NCBI GenBank assembly: GCA_017474845.1 | Contig: JAFVGS010000039.1 | Coordinates: 1 to 47,929 of the forward strand | Direction: 5' to 3' | DNA length: 47,929 nt | DNA from: Prevotella sp. | Lineage (GTDB): Bacteria; Bacteroidota; Bacteroidia; Bacteroidales; Bacteroidaceae | Part shown: positions 23,235 through 30,722 of the stretch, piece after piece | Numbering within the stretch: the stretch's first letter is position 1 | Layout: each line of letters opens with the position of its first letter | Program-made: the position numbers and the translations under genes | Notes under the pieces: model-generated | What the model saw: the letters and a program-made list of their open reading frames with translations, nothing else | The model's database searches: none | Told to the model about the DNA's origin: nothing

Positions 23235-24394
23235 AAAGAATGTTATCTAAGTTCTTCGCAGAGCGAAGCGGCAAAGCCGAGCGGTCATGGTTGTCGTTAA
23301 TTTCCCTGCTATTGTCGTGGGGAAGCCCCGCGGAGGCGCAGTCCTATTCGAAGTACATCCAGGCGGTAGATGAATACCGTCCGGCACCGGGGCAATGGGT
23401 GAACGTCATCCCAGAATACGAGGATGGTGACACGGAGGCCGATATGGTGCGCAAATGTACGGAGAGCATTGCCGGTGACTATTCTAATACCCACCTTATT
23501 TCACTTGGCGGATGGGGCGGATATGTCACCTTCCACTTCGACCACCCAGTCGTCAATCTCCCCGGACAGCGCGATTTTGCCATCTGGGGCAATGCCTATC
23601 AGGAGATGACGAACCAGGTGTTCGGCGGGATGAACGAGGCAGGCATCGTGATGGTGTCGCAGGATGTCAACGGCAACGGCCTGCCCGACGACCCTTGGTA
23701 TGAACTCAGCGGCAGTTGCGATGTGGACAGCGTCGGCAAGGTGATCTACAATTACGAAGTGACCTACCGTCAGAATCCGATGGGCGATATCCCCTGGACA
23801 GACAACCAAGGCAATTTCGGCACCATAGACCGCCTCTACAGTTACGAGAATCATCTGCAGGAATACTATCCTTTGTGGCTCCCCGACGGACTGACTTTCA
23901 AGGGAACCCGTCTGCCAGACAATATGTTCAACCTCTCTGAGACGGTAGATAAGAGCTGGAGTCCGTACTATTTTGTGCTCATAGGTTTCCGTTATGGCTA
24001 TGCCGACAACCTCCCCAACTTCACGGTCAAGGCTGATTCCGATTCGTGGAACTATGAAGGCTGTGGCTTCGATATCGGATGGGCTGTCGATGAGAACAGA
24101 CAACCCGTCAGTCTTGATCATATCGACTTTGTGCGGGTCTATAGCGGTCTTAACCAGAAATGTCCTGCCCCTGACTGGTGGGGCGAGACATCCACGGAGA
24201 TCCAGGCAGCAGAGGATTTGCATCTCGAGGCTTCGATAGAAGCCGCTGGGATGGAAAGTTTACAGTTGACAGTTGACGGTTTACAGATGAATACTCCTGC
24301 CTATGACCTTCATGGCCGCAGGATTGCCGCTGATAAAATCGTAAATCGTAAATCTTTATATATCCAGAACGGCAAGAAATATTTATCCAAATAA
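23231..24394 (+). CDS. Secreted surface protein of the cobalamin locus
   Basis: A 387-residue exported protein of a family repeatedly annotated as cell surface protein in Bacteroidota B12 loci. The signal peptide is LSLISLLLSWGSPAEAQ (about 21-37). The body has the conserved LISLGGWGGYVTFHFDHPVVNLPGQRDFAIWGNAY and the EF-hand-like DVNGNGLPDDPWYE, which may bind calcium. The end, AYDLHGRRIAADKIVNRKSLYIQNGKKYLSK, resembles the C-terminal DLxGR...NGKK domain used for type 9 secretion or anchoring. Two heptamer tracts lie near the C-terminus. It may help capture corrinoid at the surface, judged only by context. Confidence 0.65.
   Translation: MKRMLSKFFAERSGKAERSWLSLISLLLSWGSPAEAQSYSKYIQAVDEYRPAPGQWVNVIPEYEDGDTEADMVRKCTESIAGDYSNTHLISLGGWGGYVTFHFDHPVVNLPGQRDFAIWGNAYQEMTNQVFGGMNEAGIVMVSQDVNGNGLPDDPWYELSGSCDVDSVGKVIYNYEVTYRQNPMGDIPWTDNQGNFGTIDRLYSYENHLQEYYPLWLPDGLTFKGTRLPDNMFNLSETVDKSWSPYYFVLIGFRYGYADNLPNFTVKADSDSWNYEGCGFDIGWAVDENRQPVSLDHIDFVRVYSGLNQKCPAPDWWGETSTEIQAAEDLHLEASIEAAGMESLQLTVDGLQMNTPAYDLHGRRIAADKIVNRKSLYIQNGKKYLSK
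24258..24285 (+). repeat. Four-unit heptamer tract (GTTTACA/GTTGACA family)
   Basis: Units GTTTACA, GTTGACA, GTTGACG and GTTTACA are read in frame as SLQLTVDGLQ in the linker before the C-terminal anchoring domain. Confidence 0.75.
24336..24356 (+). repeat. Three-unit heptamer tract (AAATCGT family)
   Basis: Two AAATCGT and one AAATCTT encode IVNRKSL. The same family in the same frame gives IVNRKS in the M24 peptidase (43194-43238). Confidence 0.7.
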
Positions 24395-24432
24395 CCATTT
24401 ACATTATTAACTTATTAAAAACAAAAGCAGTT

Positions 24433-25233
24433 ATGAAAACAAACAAATTTTTCGGACTTGCAGCCATCGCATGTGGCGTAGTCCTGGCAATGAGTTCTTG
24501 TACGGGTGTTGAAGACACCCCGGTGGTTCCCGATCCCCAACCACAGCCTCAGCCTGAAGTGGTCAATGCCACCATCGGTTTTGAAGACGCTCCCCTCAAT
24601 GCCGATGGCATCTGGTGCGGTGACGAGAACGGTGTGCCGTTCGAGAACTACGGATCTCCGGCCTATGCCTGCTCTTACCAAGAGGACATCGCAACCTTCC
24701 CCGTCAGTTGGACTCCCGCCTGGTCTACTTGGACTGGCTATGGTGTTTCCAGCCGCACAGAGACCACCTACAATGCAGAGACCATGTTTACCGACCAGTT
24801 CAACAACGTCACGGGTACAGCCCACAGCGGCAAGAACTTCATGGTGCTTTACACCTTCGGCGAGGAGATCACCTTCGACAAGCCTGTGACGGTGAAGGGC
24901 TTCTGGTACACCAACGACGCCTGGACGGTGGATGCCATCCTCAACGGCGACGGCATGAGCCCCGGTAAGTTCGAGGCCGAGGACTTCCTGAACCTCATCA
25001 TCTATCCTCACAGGAACGGCAGCTTAATCGGCGGTGCCCGTATGGAGGTTCCCCTCGCCAAGGACGGTGACTATGTGAAGACGTGGCAGTATTGTGACCT
25101 GGAAGGCATCGAGGTGTTCCAAAACATCACCAGTCTCGTCTTCAACTTCGAAGGAAGCAAGAAGAACGACTGGGGTCTGACTACGCCGACCTATGTCTGC
25201 ATCGATGATATCGATATCGAATACGAGAAGTAA
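24433..25233 (+). CDS. DUF4465 lipoprotein of the cobalamin locus
   Basis: A 266-residue lipoprotein with signal peptide and lipobox AMSSC (cysteine near residue 23), then a proline-rich linker (VVPDPQPQPQPEV). A DUF4465 beta-sandwich follows, ending DWGLTTPTYVCIDDIDIEYEK. The segment VTVKGFWYTNDAWTVDAILNG is typical of the family. Some DUF4465-type lipoproteins in Bacteroides B12 loci bind corrinoids at the cell surface (the BtuH group, from memory), so this may be a second or third capture protein. Context supports that, but specificity is inference. It is 38 bases after the preceding gene and 6 before the next. Confidence 0.72.
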   Translation: MKTNKFFGLAAIACGVVLAMSSCTGVEDTPVVPDPQPQPQPEVVNATIGFEDAPLNADGIWCGDENGVPFENYGSPAYACSYQEDIATFPVSWTPAWSTWTGYGVSSRTETTYNAETMFTDQFNNVTGTAHSGKNFMVLYTFGEEITFDKPVTVKGFWYTNDAWTVDAILNGDGMSPGKFEAEDFLNLIIYPHRNGSLIGGARMEVPLAKDGDYVKTWQYCDLEGIEVFQNITSLVFNFEGSKKNDWGLTTPTYVCIDDIDIEYEK

Positions 25234-25239
25234 TATCCG

Positions 25240-26376
25240 TTGAGACACGTTTTATTCATATTACTGACTGCGTTGCTTGTCTCCTGTGGAGGTCGCCAGA
25301 CGACTGCTTCACAGGAGGCAGGCGACACAGTCGTCTTCAAATACGCCACCCAGCTCAGCATCGTCCGCCACAAGGACTACACTGAGGTAGTGGTGAAGAA
25401 CCCGTGGAAGGAAGGCAAGATCCTCCACAGCTATATCCTGGTGCCTGATACTGCGGCGGAAGCAAATTCTTCACTCTTTACTCTTCACTCTTCACTTCCG
25501 AAGGGGGCCACCATCGTCCGCACCCCATTGCGCCGCTCCGTCATGTTCACCACCGTCCACTGTGCCATGCTGATGTCATTTGGTTGTGAACAGAGCATCG
25601 CCGGCGTGGCCGATCTGAAGTACATCAAGATTCCCTGGATTCACGAACAGGTGAAGGCAGGCCGCATCACCGACGTGGGTGAGGGAATGAGTCCTGTGGT
25701 GGAGAAGATCATCGACCAGCGTCCTGACGCCCTGTTCCTCTCGCCCTTTGAGAACAGCGGAGGCTATGGCCGTTTGGAGGAGATCGGCATCCCCATCATC
25801 GAGTGTGCCGAGTATATGGAGCCTTCGCCCTTGGCCCGTGCCGAGTGGCTGCGCTTCTATGGCATGCTCTTCGGCTGCGAGGCTCGTGCCGACAGTCTCT
25901 TCGCCGTCGTCGACAGCAGCTATAACGCCCTAAAAGACTTGTTTACAACTGTCAACAAAACCGTCCTCCTCGACAAAGTGACCGGCAGCGTCTGGTATGT
26001 CCCTGGCGGCCGCAGCACCATCGGTCAGATGATCCAGGATGCCGGTGGCAACTATCCTTGGGCCGACGATGACCACAGCGGCAGTGTGTCTCTCCCCTTC
26101 GAGGCCGTGTTGGAGAAGGCTGGCGAGGCCGACGTATGGCTCTTCCGTTACAGCAGCGACCACGACATCACCCCCGCCGAACTCCTCAGCGAGCATCACG
26201 GCTACGATCAGTTCAAGGCCTTCCGCACCGGTGAGATCTACGGCTGCGACGTGGAGCGTTCCCTCTTCTACGAGGAGTCGCCCTTCCGTCCCGACTGGCT
26301 GTTGGGTGACTACATCCACATCCTCCATCCCGACATCCCCGACCTTCCACCACTGAGATACTACAAGAAGCTATGA
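25240..26376 (+). CDS. Periplasmic corrinoid-binding lipoprotein (BtuF-like)
   Basis: A 378-residue ABC-transporter binding protein of the cluster that delivers iron complexes and B12. The start is a TTG at 25240, required to keep the signal peptide and lipobox MRHVLFILLTALLVSC intact. The body has two lobes joined by a long helix. Recognisable stretches are MLMSFGCEQSIAGVADLKYI, RPDALFLSPFENSGGYGRLEEIGIPIIECAEYMEPSPLARAEW and PGGRSTIGQMIQDAGGNYPW. It overlaps the permease gene by four bases. In frame near residue 76 a heptamer tract encodes SSLFTLHSSL. The ligand is inferred as cobalamin from the riboswitch; other metal complexes cannot be excluded. Confidence 0.8.
   Translation: MRHVLFILLTALLVSCGGRQTTASQEAGDTVVFKYATQLSIVRHKDYTEVVVKNPWKEGKILHSYILVPDTAAEANSSLFTLHSSLPKGATIVRTPLRRSVMFTTVHCAMLMSFGCEQSIAGVADLKYIKIPWIHEQVKAGRITDVGEGMSPVVEKIIDQRPDALFLSPFENSGGYGRLEEIGIPIIECAEYMEPSPLARAEWLRFYGMLFGCEARADSLFAVVDSSYNALKDLFTTVNKTVLLDKVTGSVWYVPGGRSTIGQMIQDAGGNYPWADDDHSGSVSLPFEAVLEKAGEADVWLFRYSSDHDITPAELLSEHHGYDQFKAFRTGEIYGCDVERSLFYEESPFRPDWLLGDYIHILHPDIPDLPPLRYYKKL
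25467..25494 (+). repeat. Four-unit heptamer tract (CTCTTCA family)
   Basis: Units TTCTTCA, CTCTTTA, CTCTTCA and CTCTTCA are read in frame as a loop in the BtuF-like protein. Confidence 0.7.
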
Positions 26377-27386
26377 AACAAAAAGGTTTTGTCTATTGTA
26401 TCTGTCTGGGGTTGCTCATTATCGTGCTCTTCGCCCTGAATCTGGTGATGGGATCCGTCAGCATCCCCATTGCCGACGTGTTCAGCATCCTCGCAGGCGA
26501 CAAGACCCTGAAACCCTCGTGGCAGTTCATCGTCCTCGAGTCCCGTCTGCCGCAGGCTATCACGGCGATGCTCTGCGGCGGAGCCCTCGCCGTCAGCGGA
26601 CTGATGCTTCAGACCGCCTTCCGCAATCCCCTCGCCGGCCCTTCCATCTTCGGCATCAACAGCGGTGCCGGCTTAGGTGTGGCGCTGGTGATGCTCCTGT
26701 TGGGCGGCGGCCTCTCCGTAGGCTCCCTCCAGATCGGTGGCTTTGCCGCCATCCTGATTGCCGCCTTCATCGGGGCGATGGCCGTCATGGCACTCATCTT
26801 CTTTTTCTCCACGCTGGTGCGTAACAACGTCATGCTGCTCATCGTCGGCATCATGATCGGCTACATCTCCAACTCCGCCATCTCGCTGCTCAACTTCTTC
26901 GCCACCGACGAGGGCGTGAAGTCGTATATGGTCTGGGGCATGGGCTCCTTCGGCGGCGTGTCGATGGCGAATATGCCCGTCTTCGCCGGTGTCACCCTCA
27001 TCGGACTCTTCGGAGCCCTGCTGCTCATCAAGCCCCTCAACGCCCTGCTCTTAGGCGACCGCTATGCCGAGAACTTGGGCGTCAACATCCTGAGGGTGCG
27101 CAACTGGCTGCTCATCGTCACCGGCCTGCTCACGGCTGTCACCACCGCCTTCTGCGGTCCCGTGGCGTTCATCGGCCTCGCCGTGCCCCATATCGCCCGG
27201 CTGTTGCTCACCACCGACAACCACCGCGTGCTGCTGCCCGCCACCATCCTCTGTGGCGCCGTCGTGGCCCTCGTCTGCAACCTCATCTGTTTCCTCCCCG
27301 GCGAGAGTGGCGTCATCCCCCTCAACGCCGTCACGCCGCTCATCGGCGCACCCGTCATCATCTACGTCATCGCCCGCAAGCGATAG
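26373..27386 (+). CDS. FecCD/BtuC-type ABC permease
   Basis: A 337-residue inner-membrane permease with about ten helices, of the FecCD/BtuC family. Family stretches include SRLPQAITAMLCGGALAVSGLMLQTAFRNPLAGPSIFGINSGAGLGVAL (about 52-100), ARNLGV-like YAENLGV before the cytoplasmic loop, and TAFCGPVAFIGLAVPHIARLLLTTDNHRVLLP (about 250-281), which contacts the ATPase. It is the last gene of the riboswitch operon; the expected BtuD-type ATPase does not follow and is nowhere in the window, so it must be supplied from elsewhere or shared. GC content is visibly higher than in the neighbouring repeats, typical for a well-expressed membrane protein here. Confidence 0.9.
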   Translation: MKQKGFVYCICLGLLIIVLFALNLVMGSVSIPIADVFSILAGDKTLKPSWQFIVLESRLPQAITAMLCGGALAVSGLMLQTAFRNPLAGPSIFGINSGAGLGVALVMLLLGGGLSVGSLQIGGFAAILIAAFIGAMAVMALIFFFSTLVRNNVMLLIVGIMIGYISNSAISLLNFFATDEGVKSYMVWGMGSFGGVSMANMPVFAGVTLIGLFGALLLIKPLNALLLGDRYAENLGVNILRVRNWLLIVTGLLTAVTTAFCGPVAFIGLAVPHIARLLLTTDNHRVLLPATILCGAVVALVCNLICFLPGESGVIPLNAVTPLIGAPVIIYVIARKR

Positions 27387-27470
27387 TACTCACTTGCCCA
27401 TTTCTGGCACTTTGCCTCTTGACGGCAGCAAATTTTCCGCTTTTCCCTTTTTCCTTTTCCCTTTTTTTCG

Positions 27471-27478
27471 TACCTTTG
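27471..27478 (+). promoter_or_regulatory. -7 box of the alpha-galactosidase gene
   Basis: TACCTTTG lies 30 bases before the start codon. The 35 bases upstream (27433-27468) are a C/T-rich 7-8 base repeat tract (CTTTTCC-like units) that replaces any -33 element. Confidence 0.6.
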
Positions 27479-27508
27479 CAACGACAAAACTCTAAAAATA
27501 CTGACGAG

Positions 27509-29692
27509 ATGAAGTTTTCATTATTAAATCTTTTAATTTTTTCATTTTCCCTGGCTGCTCAGGCAGAACAGGTCACCATCGGGACGAAACACTCCACGAT
27601 GGTGCTCGAAGTAGAAAACGGCAAACAGCCACAGTATGTGTATTTCGGCCAGAAGCTGAGCGATTTCGACCTCAAGAACCTTCAAGCCCCCCGCAACGGC
27701 AGGATGAATGCCTATCCCGCCTACGGCATGGACTGCCCCGCTGAGGCCGCCATCGCCGTGACGCACGCCGACGGCAACATGTCCACCGAACTCTTTGTCA
27801 CGGGCATGGAGAAGCAGGACGGCATCCTCCGGATTATCCTGAAAGATCCTGTCTATCCCACCACCGTCGCCCTCTGCTACAAGGCCTACGAGGACGAAGA
27901 CATGATCGAGACCTGGACGGAGATCACCAACGGCGAGGCGAAGCCCGTCACGCTGACACAGTTCGCCTCCATCTGCCTGCCCATCCGTCGCGGCAACGTG
28001 TGGCTCTCCCACTTCTACGGCTCTTGGGCCAACGAGGCCCGTCTGGTCGAAGAACCCATCCTGCCTGGCGAGAAGGTCATCAAGAACAAGGACGGCACCC
28101 GTAACTCGCACACCGACCACGCCGAGGTGATGTTCTCCTTAGACGGTAAAGGCCGTGAGAATGCCGGTGACGTCATCGGCGCTGCCCTCTGCTATTCCGG
28201 CAACTTCCAGCTGAAGATCGACACCGATGATACGGAGTACCACTATTTCTTCGCCGGCATCAACCCCGACAACTCCGAGTATCACCTGAAGAAAGGCGAG
28301 ACCTTCACCACCCCGAAGGTCGCCCTCAGCTTCTCGCAGTGCGGACTCTCCGGCGTCTCCCGCAACTTCCACAAGTGGGGCCGCAAATACATGCTCGCCC
28401 ACGGCAACAAGGAGCGCAAGATCCTGCTCAACTCCTGGGAGGGCGTCTACTTCGACATCAACCAGCAGGGCATGGACCAGATGATGGGTGACATCGCCTC
28501 GATGGGCGGTGAGCTCTTCGTGATGGATGACGGCTGGTTCGGCGACAAATATCCCCGAAAGACCGACAACTGCGCCCTGGGCGACTGGGTGGTCGACAAG
28601 AACAAACTGCCCGAGGGCATCGAGGGCCTGCTGCGCGATGCCAAGAAGCACGGCATCAAGTTCGGCATCTGGATCGAGCCCGAGATGACCAACAGCGTCA
28701 GCGAGCTCTACGACGCCCACCCCGACTGGATTGTCAAGGCCCCGAAGCGCGCCCCCGTCCTCGGCCGTGGCGGCACCCAGCTCGTGCTCGATATGTCGAA
28801 TCCCAAGGTGCAGGACTTCGTCTTCTCCATCGTCGACAATCTCATGACGAAATATCCTGAGATCGACTACATCAAGTGGGACGCCAACATGCCCATCCTC
28901 AACCACGGTTCGCAATACCTGACGATGAACGACCAGAGTCACCTCAACATCGAGTACCACCGCGGCTTGCAGAAGACCTGTGAGCGCATCCGTGCCAAAT
29001 ACCCCGACCTCACCATCCAGGCCTGTGCCTCGGGCGGCGGACGTGCCAACTGGGGCGTGCTGCCTTGGTTCGACGAGTTCTGGGTCTCCGACAACACCGA
29101 TGCCCTCCAGCGCATCTATATGCAGTGGGGCACCAGCTACTTCTTCCCCGCCATCGCCATGGCTTCCCACATCTCCGCCACGCCTAATCACACCGTTTTC
29201 CGCACCACCGCCATGAAGTACCGCATCGACGTGGCCATGAGCGGACGCCTCGGCATGGAGATCCAGCCCAAGAACATGACCGACGACGAGAAGTCACTCT
29301 GCCGCAAGGCTATCGCCGAGTACAAGGGCATCCGGCCCATCGTGCAGTTCGGCGATCTCTACCGCCTTGTCTCGCCTTACGACAAGCTCGGCCTCGCCTC
29401 GCTGATGTACGTCAATGAGCAGAAGACGAAGTCCGTCTTCTTCTGGTGGAAGACCGAGTCGTTCCAGAACGAGCACCTGCCCCGCGTCCACATGGCCGGC
29501 CTCGATGCCAATAAGAAATATAAGGTACACGAGCTGAACCGCATCGACCTCCAACCCCTCGACGTCGAGGGCAAGACGTTCAGCGGTGCCTACCTCATGA
29601 ACCACGGCCTCGAAATGCCCTACCGCAACGAGCCCGAATGGTCGAAGAAGAACGACTGGAGCAGCCGAGTGCTCCTCTTAGAGGCAGAATAA
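27509..29692 (+). CDS. Alpha-galactosidase, GH36
   Basis: A 727-residue secreted glycoside hydrolase releasing terminal alpha-galactose, for example from raffinose-family oligosaccharides or galactomannan. A signal peptide (MKFSLLNLLIFSFSLAAQA) precedes an N-terminal beta-sandwich (about 22-290). A TIM barrel follows, with WEGVYFDINQQGM, DDGWFGDKYPRKTDNCALGDW, the nucleophile region DYIKWDANMP (Asp458) and the acid/base region WVSDNTDA (Asp528/Asp531). The start at 27509 is chosen over an upstream ATG because it opens the signal peptide and lies downstream of the -7 box. No transporter or SusC/D genes accompany it. It has its own promoter and is probably not part of the B12 operon. Confidence 0.93.
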   Translation: MKFSLLNLLIFSFSLAAQAEQVTIGTKHSTMVLEVENGKQPQYVYFGQKLSDFDLKNLQAPRNGRMNAYPAYGMDCPAEAAIAVTHADGNMSTELFVTGMEKQDGILRIILKDPVYPTTVALCYKAYEDEDMIETWTEITNGEAKPVTLTQFASICLPIRRGNVWLSHFYGSWANEARLVEEPILPGEKVIKNKDGTRNSHTDHAEVMFSLDGKGRENAGDVIGAALCYSGNFQLKIDTDDTEYHYFFAGINPDNSEYHLKKGETFTTPKVALSFSQCGLSGVSRNFHKWGRKYMLAHGNKERKILLNSWEGVYFDINQQGMDQMMGDIASMGGELFVMDDGWFGDKYPRKTDNCALGDWVVDKNKLPEGIEGLLRDAKKHGIKFGIWIEPEMTNSVSELYDAHPDWIVKAPKRAPVLGRGGTQLVLDMSNPKVQDFVFSIVDNLMTKYPEIDYIKWDANMPILNHGSQYLTMNDQSHLNIEYHRGLQKTCERIRAKYPDLTIQACASGGGRANWGVLPWFDEFWVSDNTDALQRIYMQWGTSYFFPAIAMASHISATPNHTVFRTTAMKYRIDVAMSGRLGMEIQPKNMTDDEKSLCRKAIAEYKGIRPIVQFGDLYRLVSPYDKLGLASLMYVNEQKTKSVFFWWKTESFQNEHLPRVHMAGLDANKKYKVHELNRIDLQPLDVEGKTFSGAYLMNHGLEMPYRNEPEWSKKNDWSSRVLLLEAE

Positions 29693-29720
29693 CCTTTCTT
29701 GGGTTTATAACGATACATAA

Positions 29721-29749
29721 GGGCGCAATGGTGACTGACCATTGCGCCC
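29721..29749. terminator. 12-bp hairpin after the alpha-galactosidase
   Basis: GGGCGCAATGGT (29721-29732) and ACCATTGCGCCC (29738-29749) pair perfectly around five bases, about 30 bases after the stop. There is no clean T-run, so it may stabilise the mRNA end or stop transcription with Rho. Confidence 0.5.
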
Positions 29750-29840
29750 ATAAAATACAGCCTGCATCCCGATACTCCTATTCTTGGAAACTGACACTAT
29801 TCCCAGAAGAAACCGATGTTTATAGCCGTGTAAAACGCTT

Positions 29841-29932
29841 GTCGACACGTGTCAGCAGATCTGTCGACTATATATCAGCAGACTTGCTGACTCTATGTCA
29901 GCCGATGTGCCGACCACGAGTCAGCAGGCGAC
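29841..29932. repeat. Four tandem 22-23-base degenerate repeats
   Basis: Units start at 29841, 29863, 29886 and 29909. Each has the plan GYYGAC, four to six variable bases, then TCAGCMGA or TCAGCAGG and a short spacer. The gene-free stretch 29693-30102 holds this array, the hairpin before it, a fragment of a dispersed repeat (29953-29972) and the promoter of the toxin-antitoxin pair. I see no open reading frame of known type in it. Confidence 0.65.
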
Positions 29933-29952
29933 ATAGCTGAGCGGGAGAGGCA

Positions 29953-29972
29953 AGGGGTGGTCTGATCCGCCT
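29953..29972 (+). repeat. Fragment of a dispersed repeat
   Basis: Twenty bases (AGGGGTGGTCTGATCCGCCT) are identical to 40240-40259 inside the glycyl radical enzyme gene. This is a non-coding partial copy of that element. Confidence 0.7.
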
Positions 29973-30051
29973 ACTATGTTCTTGTCTGTATTAGAAGCAG
30001 TGACACAACAATGAAAGAAACGCAGGATTCCGTAAGAATTCTGCTAAAAAG

Positions 30052-30083
30052 TTTGCAAGTCTCAATTATTATTCCTATCTTTG
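30052..30083 (+). promoter_or_regulatory. Promoter of the toxin-antitoxin pair
   Basis: A -33 TTTG (30052-30055) and a -7 TATCTTTG (30076-30083) are separated by 20 bases; the antitoxin start is 19 bases further on. Confidence 0.65.
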
Positions 30084-30102
30084 CCCCATAAAAGACAAAG
30101 TC

Positions 30103-30393
30103 ATGGAAGAAAAGAGATATTCTACAGTTGAAGAAGAAAGCTTCGGAGGTAAGGTCAGCGAGCCTATTGTTGCTCCTGTTCCTGATACTATGTCTGTCGA
30201 TGGCACGACAGAAGTTCACGACTGGATTGATGACCTTGACTGGGACAAGTTTCCCAGTTTCGGCCCTTTCTCTGACGAAGAAGCCATTGCGAGAATAGAA
30301 GAGGCTGAGAGAGACCTAAAGGATCCAAGCAAATGGGTCACATCAGAACAGATGTGGGAAAACCTATACAAAAAGTATCCATGGTTAAGATAA
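30103..30393 (+). CDS. Putative antitoxin
   Basis: A 96-residue acidic protein with no membrane segment or signal peptide. The first 45 residues look flexible (EEESFGGKVSEPIVAPVPDTMS). The C-terminal half is helical (FSDEEAIARIEEAERDLKDPSKWVTSEQMWENLYKKYPWLR) and could wrap a RelE/ParE toxin. Its end overlaps the toxin start by 13 bases, the usual sign of a type II pair with translational coupling. I do not recognise a DNA-binding fold, so the naming rests on the toxin next to it. Confidence 0.6.
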   Translation: MEEKRYSTVEEESFGGKVSEPIVAPVPDTMSVDGTTEVHDWIDDLDWDKFPSFGPFSDEEAIARIEEAERDLKDPSKWVTSEQMWENLYKKYPWLR

Positions 30394-30704
30394 TTTGGAA
30401 AAAGAAAGCAGAAAGCCTTTTTAATGCCTACATTGACAATGCCATCGTCGAGTATGGGAAGACTACTGCCCTGAAATGGGCAGAAGAAGTTGCGGACTTT
30501 GAGAATAGAATAAGGTCATTCCCAGACTCATATCCACCAGAGGAACTGCTTCAAGGCCGTACCATTCTTCATCGAAGATGCCACATTATGAATCGACGCC
30601 TTAAGATCATTTACCATTATGATGAGTCAGAAAATAAAGCATATGTTGATGACATCTGGGACACTAAGCGTAATCCCTCTGCCTTAATCCACAGAATCAA
30701 GTAA
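30381..30704 (+). CDS. RelE/ParE-type toxin
   Basis: A 107-residue basic protein with the small-toxin layout: N-terminal strand (MVKIIWKKKA), two helices (ESLFNAYIDNAIVEYGKTTALKWAEEVADFENRIRSFPDSYPP), then beta strands with conserved basic residues (HRRCHIMNRRLKIIYHYDESENKAYVDDIWDTKRNPSALIHRI). This is the plan of RelE/ParE proteins, which cut ribosome-bound mRNA or poison gyrase; which of these applies cannot be told. The ATG at 30381 is chosen over one at 30333 because the earlier region lies within the antitoxin frame. The gene converges on the HTCS gene, 18 bases away. Confidence 0.7.
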   Translation: MVKIIWKKKAESLFNAYIDNAIVEYGKTTALKWAEEVADFENRIRSFPDSYPPEELLQGRTILHRRCHIMNRRLKIIYHYDESENKAYVDDIWDTKRNPSALIHRIK

Positions 30705-30722
30705 ACTCATTCCGTTTTATAT

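Noticed and set aside
23255-23290. Possible repeat in the leader of the surface protein (AERSGKAERS)
   Set aside because: A short purine-rich direct repeat of GCNGAGCG type is visible, but there is no second copy in the window, so it cannot be called a dispersed element.
28139-29191. Antisense open frame of 350 codons opposite the alpha-galactosidase
   Set aside because: Lies fully within a GH36 gene with intact catalytic motifs; no promoter or known domain on the minus strand.
29638-29940. 100-codon plus-strand frame after the alpha-galactosidase
   Set aside because: It runs through the hairpin and the 22-base tandem repeats, starts inside the alpha-galactosidase gene and resembles nothing known.
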